Notes: generated by a model from the sequence alone, not told the origin. Counted from the first letter of the stretch, positions 1 through 7,078 are shown. The stretch: 10,588 bases of DNA from an uncultured Eubacterium sp. (GCA_910585745.1 CAJUFM010000084.1:1-10588), one strand, 5' to 3'. Made by a program: numbers and translations.

Positions 1-2
1 AG

Positions 3-209
3 AAAAAGATAGAAGTAGAACAATATGATAAATTAAAAGAACAGGCGGTGATCCGGGCCAGTATCTGTACGGGAGAACAGGTGGCAGGTTTCGAAGACAG
101 GGAGACAGGCAGATTCCGCGAGGTGATGCTGATCCGAAGTGAGACAGATAGAGCTTACTTTTTGAAAAAATATGGCGTACAGGAAGAAGATCTGGTAAAA
201 GAATATTGA
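3..209 (+). CDS. 3' end of an unrecognised protein (partial)
   Basis: An open frame runs in from the left edge and ends at TGA 207-209, giving the last 68 residues of a protein that starts outside the window. The tail is highly charged, begins KKIEVEQYDKLKEQAVIRAS, has a central GFEDRETGRFREVML stretch and ends DLVKEY. There is no transmembrane segment, and the composition (alternating charged and hydrophobic, one Cys) looks like a small soluble domain. I do not recognise the family. The codon choice and the regular amphipathic pattern argue for a real gene over a chance frame, and the opposite-strand frame here is Cys/Phe/His-rich and looks like a shadow. No terminator hairpin is clear right after the stop. 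Confidence 0.6.
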   Translation, partial: KKIEVEQYDKLKEQAVIRASICTGEQVAGFEDRETGRFREVMLIRSETDRAYFLKKYGVQEEDLVKEY

Positions 210-225
210 GCAGTAAGAAGACGGG

Positions 226-318
226 ATGTGGGATAAACAGAGATTTGCAAGATGGTTCAGAGTCTCTGCCAGCTCCATTATCTCTGCTGAATACATACAA
301 ATAGATGGGAAATATTAA
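226..318 (+). CDS. Possible 30-residue small ORF
   Basis: ATG 226 to TAA 316-318 would encode a 30-residue peptide beginning MWDKQRFARWFRVSASS. It starts 17 bases after the stop of the preceding gene, so it could be a short distal gene of that operon. It has an N-terminal basic/aromatic half and no membrane segment. The bases before the ATG give only a weak purine-rich stretch (AGAAGACGGG) and no good Shine-Dalgarno, so it may equally be a chance frame or a fragment of a decayed gene. Existence is uncertain and function unknown. Confidence 0.2.
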   Translation: MWDKQRFARWFRVSASSIISAEYIQIDGKY

Positions 319-335
319 CACAATACAATATTGTG
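318..335. repeat. Dyad site copy 1 (ACAATATTGT core)
   Basis: Positions 325-334 form the perfect 10-bp palindrome ACAATATTGT. An overlapping interrupted dyad is also present: ACAATAC at 320-326 with its complement GTATTGT at 339-345. The 18 bases 318-335 match the reverse complement of 517-534 at 16 positions. Such paired dyads are typical of binding sites for a dimeric regulator, or of the ends of a small inverted-repeat element. Which applies here cannot be decided from one copy. Confidence 0.4.
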
Positions 336-516
336 GATGTATTGTCAAGAGAAAATAGAAGTTTTTTTGAATATGTCTGTTTGATTTATTAAATGGTATA
401 GGCCGGTTCGCCTGTTGGAGCAAATCCGTATTATTATCGTTTTGTTCAAATGGAGATGCTGCAGGGCGTCTTAAAAAAATACTGTTTTTCGGGGTATACA
501 GCGACCTCCTGTTAAA

Positions 517-534
517 CACAATATTGTAATATGT
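517..534. repeat. Dyad site copy 2 (inverted relative to copy 1)
   Basis: Positions 518-527 repeat the palindrome ACAATATTGT. Including flanks, this copy is the reverse complement of 318-335 with two mismatches. It lies about 60 bases upstream of the ATG at 592, where an operator of that gene could sit. Confidence 0.4.
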
Positions 535-591
535 CCATATGACCGGAGAAAAAGTCCGGTAGCTATTAATATTTTTACAGGAGGTAAGTGT

Positions 592-1206
592 ATGAGGAAA
601 AAACATGTATATGATCTGGGAGCAGATCAGGAAGTTGGCATTCCTGCTCCGAAGGAGAGAGCAGCATTCTTAAAAAAATGTACGATGGAGGGCGGGATTG
701 TACCACAGGGGTTTCCCGTGATCCGGGGAGATACACGGACTTGGGTCGAGATCCGGGATTCGGGTGGTTTTATTCCGGCATTTGAACTTGCCGGGGGAGA
801 GACGGTGCCAGAACATGCGCGAAGACGGGCAGAAATGATCATGCAGGCGTCTGCAAAGGATTTTGTGCATTACTGGAAATATCCAAAAGAGTGCCGGGAG
901 AAGAGTTGTGCGGCGGCTTACAGGCCCCTTGTATTTGGAAAGGATGGAAGGATGGCGGGGATCTCTGCCGGGTGTGATGCCCAGGGGAGCCAGAAAAGCG
1001 GTTATGATTATGAGATCCTGCTACCTAAATTATATGCCCTGGAGGTTTCTGATGGGGGAATAGGGGGAAAGGTAGGTTTGTATGGGGACAAACCGTCTTT
1101 GGAAACGAGTACGTTTATCTGGCTGCACCTGATCGTAGGTTTCGATGCAGGTGAGATGGTGTCACTGACAGAAGTGCCGGTGGATATGATAAAACCATTA
1201 AGCTAG
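592..1206 (+). CDS. Hypothetical protein, 204 residues, family not recognised
   Basis: A complete frame from ATG 592 to TAG 1204-1206. The start is fixed by a strong GGAGG at 580-584, about 7 bases upstream. The product looks soluble and cytoplasmic, with no signal peptide or membrane helix. It has several Gly-rich turns, a WVEIRDSGGF segment near residues 51-60, and four cysteines (about residues 30, 101, 106 and 128), including a C-x4-C pair in KECREKSC. The cysteines are too scattered to call a metal site. It has its own leader and ends at a strong hairpin, so it is probably monocistronic. I do not recognise the fold and do not propose a function. Composition and start signal make it a confident gene. 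Confidence 0.85.
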   Translation: MRKKHVYDLGADQEVGIPAPKERAAFLKKCTMEGGIVPQGFPVIRGDTRTWVEIRDSGGFIPAFELAGGETVPEHARRRAEMIMQASAKDFVHYWKYPKECREKSCAAAYRPLVFGKDGRMAGISAGCDAQGSQKSGYDYEILLPKLYALEVSDGGIGGKVGLYGDKPSLETSTFIWLHLIVGFDAGEMVSLTEVPVDMIKPLS

Positions 1207-1241
1207 CTCAAATTTGTGCCATCGAGTTTAAGATAATATTT

Positions 1242-1270
1242 TCAGGGGGCTGATCCAGTCAGCCCCCTGA
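1242..1270 (+). terminator. Hairpin terminator after the 592-1206 gene
   Basis: A perfect 12-bp GC-rich stem (TCAGGGGGCTGA at 1242-1253 with its exact complement at 1259-1270) encloses a 5-base loop. The following GTCTGTCTTA is U-rich but not a clean run, so termination may be partial. It lies 36 bases after the stop codon. Confidence 0.75.
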
Positions 1271-1286
1271 GTCTGTCTTAACCTGA

Positions 1287-1315
1287 TTGTAAATAATATG
1301 CCAGTGTGGTAGAAT
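1287..1315 (+). promoter_or_regulatory. Sigma-A-like promoter for the lipoprotein/hydrolase pair
   Basis: TTGTAA (1287-1292) and TAGAAT (1310-1315) are separated by exactly 17 bases. The site lies between the preceding terminator and the lipoprotein start, leaving an untranslated leader of about 85 bases. Confidence 0.55.
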
Positions 1316-1342
1316 AAGCTGTAAAGAACTTATTGGCAAACT

Positions 1343-1370
1343 GCTCTGTAGTCCGGCCGGCCCGCAGAGC
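1343..1370 (+). promoter_or_regulatory. GC-rich dyad in the lipoprotein leader
   Basis: GCTCTG (1343-1348) pairs with CAGAGC (1365-1370), and the interior is the self-complementary run CCGGCCGG. It stands out against the AT-rich leader and would fold in the mRNA between the promoter and the ribosome binding site. No U-run follows, so it is not an obvious terminator. It could stabilise the transcript or bind a regulator. Confidence 0.35.
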
Positions 1371-1407
1371 ATAGAGATCGATCTGAATAAAAGGAGTTGT
1401 AGGGGTT

Positions 1408-2769
1408 ATGAAAAGAAAAAGTATGATTGTATTGTGTGCCATACTGGCTGGCATATTCTTATTTGGCTGTGGCGGGGAATATGCGGGGAAAACAGATGGG
1501 AGAAAAGCCGTATCTGAGGGCGCAGTGTCAGGGCAGGTAGTGTCGGGACAGGTTGTCTCAGGAGCCGCAGTGAATGTCAGGAAAAAGATACAAAACAGCC
1601 ATCGTTTTGCGACGGATACGAATTTTTACCTGCCATATGGAGGAGATGAACTGGAGGATAGAAGAGATGGATTTGTTATGTATATGAAAGGGGATGTCTC
1701 CCAAAAGGAAAAAATACAGGTGGATAAACTTTCCTCCCTGCTCTGTGTGACGGAAGAAGGGATTTTTTATGGTAAAACCGATGACACGGTCTGGAGAATG
1801 CCGATAGGGAAAAATGATAAGGGAACGGATGTGCCAAAACCAGAGGAAGAGGAACTGATTTTAGAAGAAAAGGATGGGATTATTGCAGATAGTGGATGTT
1901 ATGTAGATGATTCCTGTATTGTATACATTACTTATGAGGATGATGCTGTAAAATATGACCGGAAGACAGGGGAAAAAAGCCGTCACCAGCTGGAAGGAAA
2001 TATTGCCAGTATTTCCTATATAGGTGAAGGAGTTCTGATCGTCAGCAACATGTATGGTGGATACTCCCACTGGGATCTGACGGAGGATAAATGGACACAG
2101 TTCTATAAGAACAGGGAGGTTGGAGAAGACCCGACAGTAGTCAACGGCAGATTATATTTTTATGCCGTGAACGACAGAAATGATGGTGGGGCGGATGTCC
2201 GGCTATATGACGTGGTTGAGAGAGAAGATAAAATGTTTTTGTCAGGGGATCAGCTTGACGCCGCCTGTGAAGCCTATGTGAAGGACCAGGGAGGAAAATA
2301 CAGGTTTTCAGAGCTCTGCCAGATCTTTAGTTATAAAGATAAATTTTATGTGGAGATGCAGGTTAACTGGAGTCACAATGATACATATAAGATGGAGTAT
2401 GTTACGCTTTGTGCGGATCTGAACAAGGGGACAGAACTTTATGTTGAACAGGACTGGATGGATTTCAAGGAGAAGAACAGTAAAGATAGTACGATCCATG
2501 AAAAAGTAGATGGGTGTAATAAGGTTGTATATAATGCGTCCAACGGGGTGTGCATGGCAGATGGCAAAGTCATCATGCTGCTTGGGGATGCAGAGGATAT
2601 TGCCTGCTATGATCCGGTGAAAAAAACAGGAAAGATCATAACAAAGAAGGATAAAGAGTATTATCTGCCCTATTATGATACCAGTTATGAAGGGGCGTAT
2701 CCGGAGTGGCAGATGGATGGTGGCATGAGCTTTATACCGGAGGAATTGGAAGGTTACTGGGGGTGCTGA
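1408..2769 (+). CDS. Secreted lipoprotein with VSG-repeat linker and propeller-like body
   Basis: A 453-residue exported lipoprotein. The N-terminus (MKRK, a hydrophobic stretch at residues 6-19, then the lipobox LFGC with Cys21) is a classic type II signal peptide, so the mature protein should be lipid-anchored on the outer face of the membrane. Residues 35-54 form a low-complexity linker of four 5-residue units (VSEGA, VSGQV, VSGQV, VSGAA), a style I associate with lipoproteins of Lachnospiraceae. The body holds recurring beta-rich units, such as EEGIFYGKTDDTVWRMP, DDAVKYDRKTGE, GGYSHWDLTEDKW, NGRLYFYAV and DIACYDPVKKTGK, resembling blades of a beta-propeller of the DUF5050/TolB-like sort. 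That fold call is inference and the ligand is unknown. The start is supported by AAGGAG (1391-1396), with a second AGGGG close to the ATG. It is followed after 29 bases by a serine hydrolase gene, probably in the same transcript. Confidence 0.8.
   Translation: MKRKSMIVLCAILAGIFLFGCGGEYAGKTDGRKAVSEGAVSGQVVSGQVVSGAAVNVRKKIQNSHRFATDTNFYLPYGGDELEDRRDGFVMYMKGDVSQKEKIQVDKLSSLLCVTEEGIFYGKTDDTVWRMPIGKNDKGTDVPKPEEEELILEEKDGIIADSGCYVDDSCIVYITYEDDAVKYDRKTGEKSRHQLEGNIASISYIGEGVLIVSNMYGGYSHWDLTEDKWTQFYKNREVGEDPTVVNGRLYFYAVNDRNDGGADVRLYDVVEREDKMFLSGDQLDAACEAYVKDQGGKYRFSELCQIFSYKDKFYVEMQVNWSHNDTYKMEYVTLCADLNKGTELYVEQDWMDFKEKNSKDSTIHEKVDGCNKVVYNASNGVCMADGKVIMLLGDAEDIACYDPVKKTGKIITKKDKEYYLPYYDTSYEGAYPEWQMDGGMSFIPEELEGYWGC
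1510..1569 (+). repeat. Four 15-bp in-frame repeats encoding VSGxx units
   Basis: The bases encode four consecutive 5-residue units with consensus V-S-G-x-x directly behind the lipidated cysteine. The DNA units have diverged at third positions (GTATCT, GTGTCA, GTGTCG, GTCTCA for Val-Ser), so the peptide repeat appears to be maintained at protein level and is not a fresh duplication. It probably acts as a flexible tether lifting the folded domain off the membrane. Confidence 0.7.
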
Positions 2770-2798
2770 GATATTTTCAGAAAGGAAACCAAACAATA

Positions 2799-4022
2799 AT
2801 GAACTGGAAGGAACAACAAAATCTGCAGCCCAAAGTGATACAGGAAAAATGTGAGGCAGCTCCGGAAGAGGTGGGCTATGATCCCTGCCGGCTGGATGCA
2901 TTGAACCGCCATTTACAGAAACTGATCGATGAAAAAATGATCCGGTCAGCCAGCTACTGCCTGTGGAGGCGCGGAAAAGTATTTGCCGATGCGGCTCTTG
3001 GGGATCTTGCGTGTGAGTGGCAGGGGAGAACAAAATTTATGCCGGATACTTTTTTTGAAATACAATCCATAACGAAAGTCTTTACTGCGATGGCGATACT
3101 GAAGCTGGCAGAGGATGGGATCCTCTACCTGGGACAGTCGGTGTGGGAATGGATCGATGAGTTTGGGACGGGGGCATTCCGTGATATTACAGTACAGCAT
3201 TTGCTGACCCATACATCAGGGTTGTGCGCGCTGCCTGGCGCTCTTCCTGAAGATGAGAGAAAATGGTGGAAGGGGATTGATGAAGAACGGGTGGAGGAGA
3301 CATGGATTCCTGCGGTGATCCAGGCGGGACTTCATGCAAAACCTGGGGAGAAATGGATCTATTCAGCAGTCGGTTACCCGATTCTGGGGGAGATCATAGA
3401 GCGGGCAACAGGGATGAAGGTAGAGGAGTTTATCCGGGAGACGATCCTGCTTCCCTGTGAAATGACAGAAACCCACTGGCGTGTGAATACAAACGAGAAC
3501 TGGCTGAAACGTTATAATATAGTCAATCAGACTGATCTGGAGATGGTAAAAGAATATGAGAAAATGGGGATGGCGGCGATGGCTCGTCCTTCCTATTACT
3601 GGTGGAAGGGGGTTCCTGACACGGCAGGAGGAATCATGTCCACAGGGCGTGAAATGGTGAAACTGGGTGAGATGATGCTTCGCGGCGGGCGGTACCGGGG
3701 AAATCGTGTGATGGGGAAAACGGCATTGTCATGGCTTTGGACGAATCTTGTGGGAGATCACGTTTTGGATCATTGCTGGGGACATTCGGGACGTCCGGTT
3801 GCTTATGGTGCGGGGATGCCGATTGCAGCCCATAAAACAGATCTCGAACAGCTGGTATCCGAAGATGTAATATACCATGAAGGCAGTGGTACATCTGCAT
3901 TTCTGGTGGATAAGGAAGAGGATTTTGTGGCTGTGTTCCAGACCGGTTTTCCGGATGAGGATGGTTGGTGTCATGAAGCAGTGAAAGGAACTGCGTCTAT
4001 TATATGGTCAGGAATAATGTGA
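2799..4022 (+). CDS. Beta-lactamase-fold serine hydrolase (class C/PBP-like)
   Basis: A 407-residue member of the Beta-lactamase family (PF00144), which includes class C beta-lactamases, D-Ala-D-Ala carboxypeptidases and esterases acting through an acyl-serine. The catalytic SxxK motif is S90-I-T-K93 in FFEIQSITKVFTAMAIL. The second motif is Y188-S-A in YSAVGYPILGEII, where most relatives have YxN, so the Asn is replaced by Ala. The third motif fits H360-E-G in YHEGSGTSAF. LLTHTSGL (residues 135-142) is a family hallmark. There is no signal peptide, so it should be cytoplasmic, unlike true cell-wall enzymes. The ATG at 2799 is preferred over upstream in-frame starts because those lie inside the lipoprotein gene and would prepend non-homologous sequence; AAAGGA at 2781-2786 is a weak ribosome binding site. 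It is probably co-transcribed with the lipoprotein. Substrate is unknown. Confidence 0.88.
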   Translation: MNWKEQQNLQPKVIQEKCEAAPEEVGYDPCRLDALNRHLQKLIDEKMIRSASYCLWRRGKVFADAALGDLACEWQGRTKFMPDTFFEIQSITKVFTAMAILKLAEDGILYLGQSVWEWIDEFGTGAFRDITVQHLLTHTSGLCALPGALPEDERKWWKGIDEERVEETWIPAVIQAGLHAKPGEKWIYSAVGYPILGEIIERATGMKVEEFIRETILLPCEMTETHWRVNTNENWLKRYNIVNQTDLEMVKEYEKMGMAAMARPSYYWWKGVPDTAGGIMSTGREMVKLGEMMLRGGRYRGNRVMGKTALSWLWTNLVGDHVLDHCWGHSGRPVAYGAGMPIAAHKTDLEQLVSEDVIYHEGSGTSAFLVDKEEDFVAVFQTGFPDEDGWCHEAVKGTASIIWSGIM

Positions 4023-4043
4023 AGTAGAATAAATATTGAATCG

Positions 4044-4071
4044 AAAAGGGCTGATAGTTCGGTCCTTTTTT
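4044..4071 (+). terminator. Intrinsic terminator after the serine hydrolase
   Basis: AAAAGG-G-CTGA (4044-4054) pairs with TCGG-T-CCTTTT around a 4-base loop, allowing G-T wobbles, and runs straight into six Ts (4066-4071). This is a textbook Rho-independent terminator, 21 bases past the hydrolase stop codon, and it separates that unit from the regulator/transporter operon. Confidence 0.8.
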
Positions 4072-4085
4072 GTTATAATAAATAT

Positions 4086-4106
4086 AATTCGCCTGACAGG
4101 CGAATT
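4086..4106. promoter_or_regulatory. Perfect 21-bp dyad, candidate operator
   Basis: AATTCGCCTG (4086-4095) and its exact complement (4097-4106) flank a single A. It sits 67 bases upstream of the GTG start of the XRE-methyltransferase, overlapping TATAAT-like sequences at 4074-4079 and 4083-4088. No U-run follows, so it is not a terminator in this direction. A symmetric site just ahead of a gene with an XRE DNA-binding domain is most simply that regulator's operator; this is inference from position and symmetry. Confidence 0.55.
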
Positions 4107-4173
4107 TGGTTGCGGCATAAGTTATTGATGAAAGAAATCTGATATGACAAAATAAGAACAGGGGGTAAGGTCG

Positions 4174-5283
4174 GTGGATCAGAAGCTGCAGTTACAGATC
4201 AGAGCATTGAGAAAAGAAAAAAAGGTCACACAGAAAGAATTGGCAGAAGCGCTCCATGTTTCCTTTCAGACAATTAGTAAGTGGGAAAACGGAATTTCTA
4301 TGCCGGATATCAGTTATCTGCCTGCTCTGGCAATGTATTTTCAGGTTGATGTAGAGGTGGTGCTGGGGATGCGTCCGCTGGAGCAGAAAGTAACCGCTCC
4401 AGATTATAGTAGTGAAGAATACTGGGAGCAGCAGCTGGAATGTACAAAAAATTGGAAGTTATTTTATTTTAATGATGATTATCTGGAGTTCCTGGTAAAA
4501 AAGGTCTGGAAATTCGACAGACCTGTAAAAATGTTAGATTGTGCCTGTGGCTATGGTTACCTGGCAGAGAAAATATTTCCGCATTTACCGGAAGGCAGCA
4601 CATATACCGGATTTGATGCAAGCGAAATGTATCTGGAAGAGGGGTGGAAAAGATTTGGCAAAGATAATCCAGTGGTTCGATTCGTAAAAGGTAACATTTT
4701 AGACTATAAAAGCCCTGAAAAATTTGATCTTGTGATTTCCCAGATGATCTTATCCTACCTTTCGGATCCAGAGAGTGCGATTGACAGGATGATGCAGATG
4801 CTAAAGCCCGGCGGTATGCTGGCCTCCATTGATATCAGCCTGCCGCTGGCTGAGGATGGATTCTTTATTGCCCGGGGAAACAAACCATATAAACCTCAGA
4901 TCCCCAGCCCGGATAAAGTATGGGAATATATGCAGGAACATGGAATAATGAATATTCAGTCCGGAACTGAGATGGCATTTCTTTTCCGGAAGAAGGGGCT
5001 TTGTCATGTGGATGCCCGCCTGAGTGACAGGGTGTTTATTTATGATGGGAATTTTCCCGAGGGCAGGGAAGAGGAGCTGGCAAAATATAGAAATGTGATC
5101 GAGCATCTGGAACGGGTAGAGAAAGGATATGCCTTCTATTTAAACAGAGGCTGCAGTCTGCCAGAGGCAAAAGCATTTATGAGATATCAGGAAGATGTAT
5201 TGCAGCTGCTTCAGGAAGGGGATGTATTTGTTTCCAAGAGCAGTGGATTGTATATTACCTGGGGACACTATATGTCCGGGTAA
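4174..5283 (+). CDS. XRE-family regulator fused to SAM-dependent methyltransferase
   Basis: A 369-residue two-domain protein. Residues 4-60 are an XRE/Cro-type helix-turn-helix (IRALRKEKKVTQKELAEAL, then VSFQTISKWENG with the typical recognition helix). Residues about 115-225 are a class I methyltransferase: motif I LDCACGYGYLAE (121-132), the acidic residue ending motif II in TGFDAS (D148), KGNILDY (172-178), the DLVISQMILSYL strand (185-196) and LKPGGMLASID (210-220). The remaining roughly 150 residues are helical and may bind the substrate. The start is GTG 4174, supported by AGGGGG at 4160-4165; there is no better in-frame ATG. It lies 19 bases before the first ABC transporter gene and surely shares its operon. 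It may sense or modify a small molecule or peptide handled by the exporter and regulate the operon through the upstream dyad. The methyl acceptor is unknown. Confidence 0.85.
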   Translation: MDQKLQLQIRALRKEKKVTQKELAEALHVSFQTISKWENGISMPDISYLPALAMYFQVDVEVVLGMRPLEQKVTAPDYSSEEYWEQQLECTKNWKLFYFNDDYLEFLVKKVWKFDRPVKMLDCACGYGYLAEKIFPHLPEGSTYTGFDASEMYLEEGWKRFGKDNPVVRFVKGNILDYKSPEKFDLVISQMILSYLSDPESAIDRMMQMLKPGGMLASIDISLPLAEDGFFIARGNKPYKPQIPSPDKVWEYMQEHGIMNIQSGTEMAFLFRKKGLCHVDARLSDRVFIYDGNFPEGREEELAKYRNVIEHLERVEKGYAFYLNRGCSLPEAKAFMRYQEDVLQLLQEGDVFVSKSSGLYITWGHYMSG

Positions 5284-5302
5284 AGATGGAGGGTAGCTAT
5301 AT

Positions 5303-7078
5303 ATGAAAAGAAAAAAGAGTGTATTTATTTTTTCAGAAATGCCGTCAGATATTACCAGAACAGAAAATGCGGGTATGCTGATTCTTGCGGTTTTAAGCGG
5401 TCTTTGTTCTGTTTTACAGATTTATGCTGTATCTGGATTTATAAATACGGCGTTACGGTCAGTACATAATTCATTATTTCGTCCAGAGCTGTTTTTAAAA
5501 CTGTCGCTGCTGCTTTTGACGGTGGCAGTGGATTGGCTGGCTCCCCGTGTCAGTGCTGTACTCAGGCAGAAAGCGGAACTCAAACTGCTCCGGGAATATC
5601 GTCCACGTATGCTGGAAAAATGTGCTGCTTTGAAGTATATTCATGTGGAGAGGCCGGACAGCCAGGATCTGATCCACCGGGTGCTAAAGGAACCAGAGAG
5701 GAACTGGCAGGACATCTGGCAGGCAGTGCTTGCTCTTCTTAAATTACTTATCAGCATCACAGGAGTCATGTCAGTGATTGCAGGATATGTATGGTGGGCA
5801 GCGGGGCTTATTTTGCTCTTTTGCATACCTTTATTTGTTTTGTCTGTAAAAGGCGGAAAGATTAATTTTCAGACGTCGCGGGATACCTCCCATTACAGCA
5901 GAAAGTACTGGTATCTGGATCATGTGCTGAACAGCAGGGAATGTCTGAATGAGAGAAAGTTATTCGGTTACACAGAAAAGGTAAACAGGCAGTATGCAGA
6001 CACTTATCAGGAGGCCTTTGGAATTGAGACGAAGACCCAGGTTTTTTGGGCAGTAAAAACAAAATTAAGTGGAGGGCTGTCTGCTATCGCAGCGCTGCTG
6101 ATCGTGATCACACTGATCCAGCCAACGCTCTCGGGGAAGATCAGCATCGGTTTATTTATTTCTCTGGTAAATGCAGTGTTTTTACTGACAAATCAAATGA
6201 GCTGGGGGCTGAGCAGGAATATCGATACGCTGGTAAGAGGAAATGAATTTTGCAGGGATATGCGGGCATTTTGGGAATTGCCGGAGGAAGAAGGCGTTCT
6301 GGAACCTCCGCAGTATGTAAAAAATATAGAAGAAATCATATTTCGTAATGTTTGTTTCCAATATCCAGGGACGGATCACAAGGTGCTGGAGAATGTATCT
6401 TTTACTATGAAAATGGGAAAGAATTATGCTCTGGTGGGTGTAAATGGGGCGGGTAAGACAACGATTATAAAACTGCTGACAGGTTTGTATTCGGATTATT
6501 CGGGAGAAATATTGATCGATGGCAGAGAACTCCGCAGTTATCCGTCATCTGAACAAAAGGGGATATTTTCTGTTGTATATCAGGATTTTTGCAGGCATGC
6601 CCTGACTTTTAAAGAAAATTGTGAGATCAGCGATCCCTGTCATAAACTTTCAGAAGAGAAAATGGTGAAACTGGCAGAACAATTCGACTTGGTCCGCAGG
6701 ATTGAGCGCTTTCCTGAAGGATATGATACACTTTTGGGAAAGACAAGGGAAGGCGGTGTGGATCTGTCCGGGGGACAATGGCAGAAGCTGGCTATGGTGC
6801 GTGCGCTCCTGCGGCCGGCAAAGGTTCGTATTCTGGATGAACCAACAGCGTCATTGGATCCTAAAATGGAAAGCGAGATCTATCGTCTGTTTCAGGAAAT
6901 GACGAAGGACACATTGACGATATTGGTCAGCCACCGGCTGGGATTTGCCAGATTAGCGGATGAGATCATTGTTTTCGAGAATGGGAAAATAAGGGAGCAG
7001 GGTGGTTTCCAGCGGTTAATGCAGAAAAAGGGACTGTTTTATGCGATGTATGAGGAGCAAAGGAGTTGGTATCAATGA
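5303..7078 (+). CDS. ABC exporter half-transporter (subunit 1)
   Basis: A 591-residue fused membrane-plus-ATPase protein of the ABCB-like exporter type. Six likely membrane helices lie in residues 24-300 (about 24-47, 62-82, 143-160, 164-182, 258-275 and 280-298). The ATPase domain is complete: aromatic A-loop Y354, Walker A GVNGAGKT (379-386), Q-loop Q427, signature LSGGQ (488-492), Walker B VRILDE (508-513) with catalytic Glu513, D-loop SLD, and switch His544. There is no N-terminal C39 peptidase domain, so it does not itself cleave leader peptides. The start has TGGAGGG at 5287-5293, 9 bases upstream. Its stop codon overlaps the start of the next transporter (ATGA), which points to a heterodimer. 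The family exports drugs, lipids or peptides; the substrate cannot be read from the sequence. Confidence 0.92.
   Translation: MKRKKSVFIFSEMPSDITRTENAGMLILAVLSGLCSVLQIYAVSGFINTALRSVHNSLFRPELFLKLSLLLLTVAVDWLAPRVSAVLRQKAELKLLREYRPRMLEKCAALKYIHVERPDSQDLIHRVLKEPERNWQDIWQAVLALLKLLISITGVMSVIAGYVWWAAGLILLFCIPLFVLSVKGGKINFQTSRDTSHYSRKYWYLDHVLNSRECLNERKLFGYTEKVNRQYADTYQEAFGIETKTQVFWAVKTKLSGGLSAIAALLIVITLIQPTLSGKISIGLFISLVNAVFLLTNQMSWGLSRNIDTLVRGNEFCRDMRAFWELPEEEGVLEPPQYVKNIEEIIFRNVCFQYPGTDHKVLENVSFTMKMGKNYALVGVNGAGKTTIIKLLTGLYSDYSGEILIDGRELRSYPSSEQKGIFSVVYQDFCRHALTFKENCEISDPCHKLSEEKMVKLAEQFDLVRRIERFPEGYDTLLGKTREGGVDLSGGQWQKLAMVRALLRPAKVRILDEPTASLDPKMESEIYRLFQEMTKDTLTILVSHRLGFARLADEIIVFENGKIREQGGFQRLMQKKGLFYAMYEEQRSWYQ

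Larger units (their letters stand above)
210..591. other. 382-bp intergenic stretch, AT-rich, possibly degraded
   Basis: No convincing gene lies here. It holds the doubtful small ORF at 226-318, an inverted pair of dyad sites (318-335 and 517-534), a start-less open frame (402-515) that may be a remnant, and a 6-bp stem hairpin (ACCGGA at 542-547 with TCCGGT at 555-560) in the leader of the next gene. I could not find a promoter with both a good -35 and a good -10 for the gene at 592, although the stretch before its ribosome binding site is AT-rich. Confidence 0.5.

Noticed and set aside
33..296. Minus-strand 87-residue open frame
   Set aside because: It lies antisense to the better-supported partial gene at 3-209 and has a Cys/His/Phe-rich, shadow-like composition with no ribosome binding site.
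542..560. ACCGGA/TCCGGT hairpin as a terminator
   Set aside because: The stem is only 6 bp and the T-rich stretch begins about 10 bases later, not directly after it; it is at most a leader hairpin.
2706..2798. Upstream start of the serine hydrolase inside the lipoprotein gene
   Set aside because: The extra 31 residues overlap the lipoprotein coding end in another frame and look unrelated to the family; the ATG at 2799 is a natural start.
2308..3033. Minus-strand 241-residue open frame
   Set aside because: It spans the junction of two well-supported plus-strand genes (lipoprotein and serine hydrolase), and its translation is low-complexity shadow sequence with no recognisable motif.
4023..4173. 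Precursor peptide gene ahead of the methyltransferase/ABC operon
   Set aside because: No short frame with a ribosome binding site occurs between the terminator and the GTG start, nor in 8788-8883 after the transporters, so a RiPP cluster is not supported.
7066..7074. TTG as start of the second ABC transporter
   Set aside because: It touches the AAAGGAG ribosome binding site; the ATG at 7075 has ideal spacing and the ATGA overlap.
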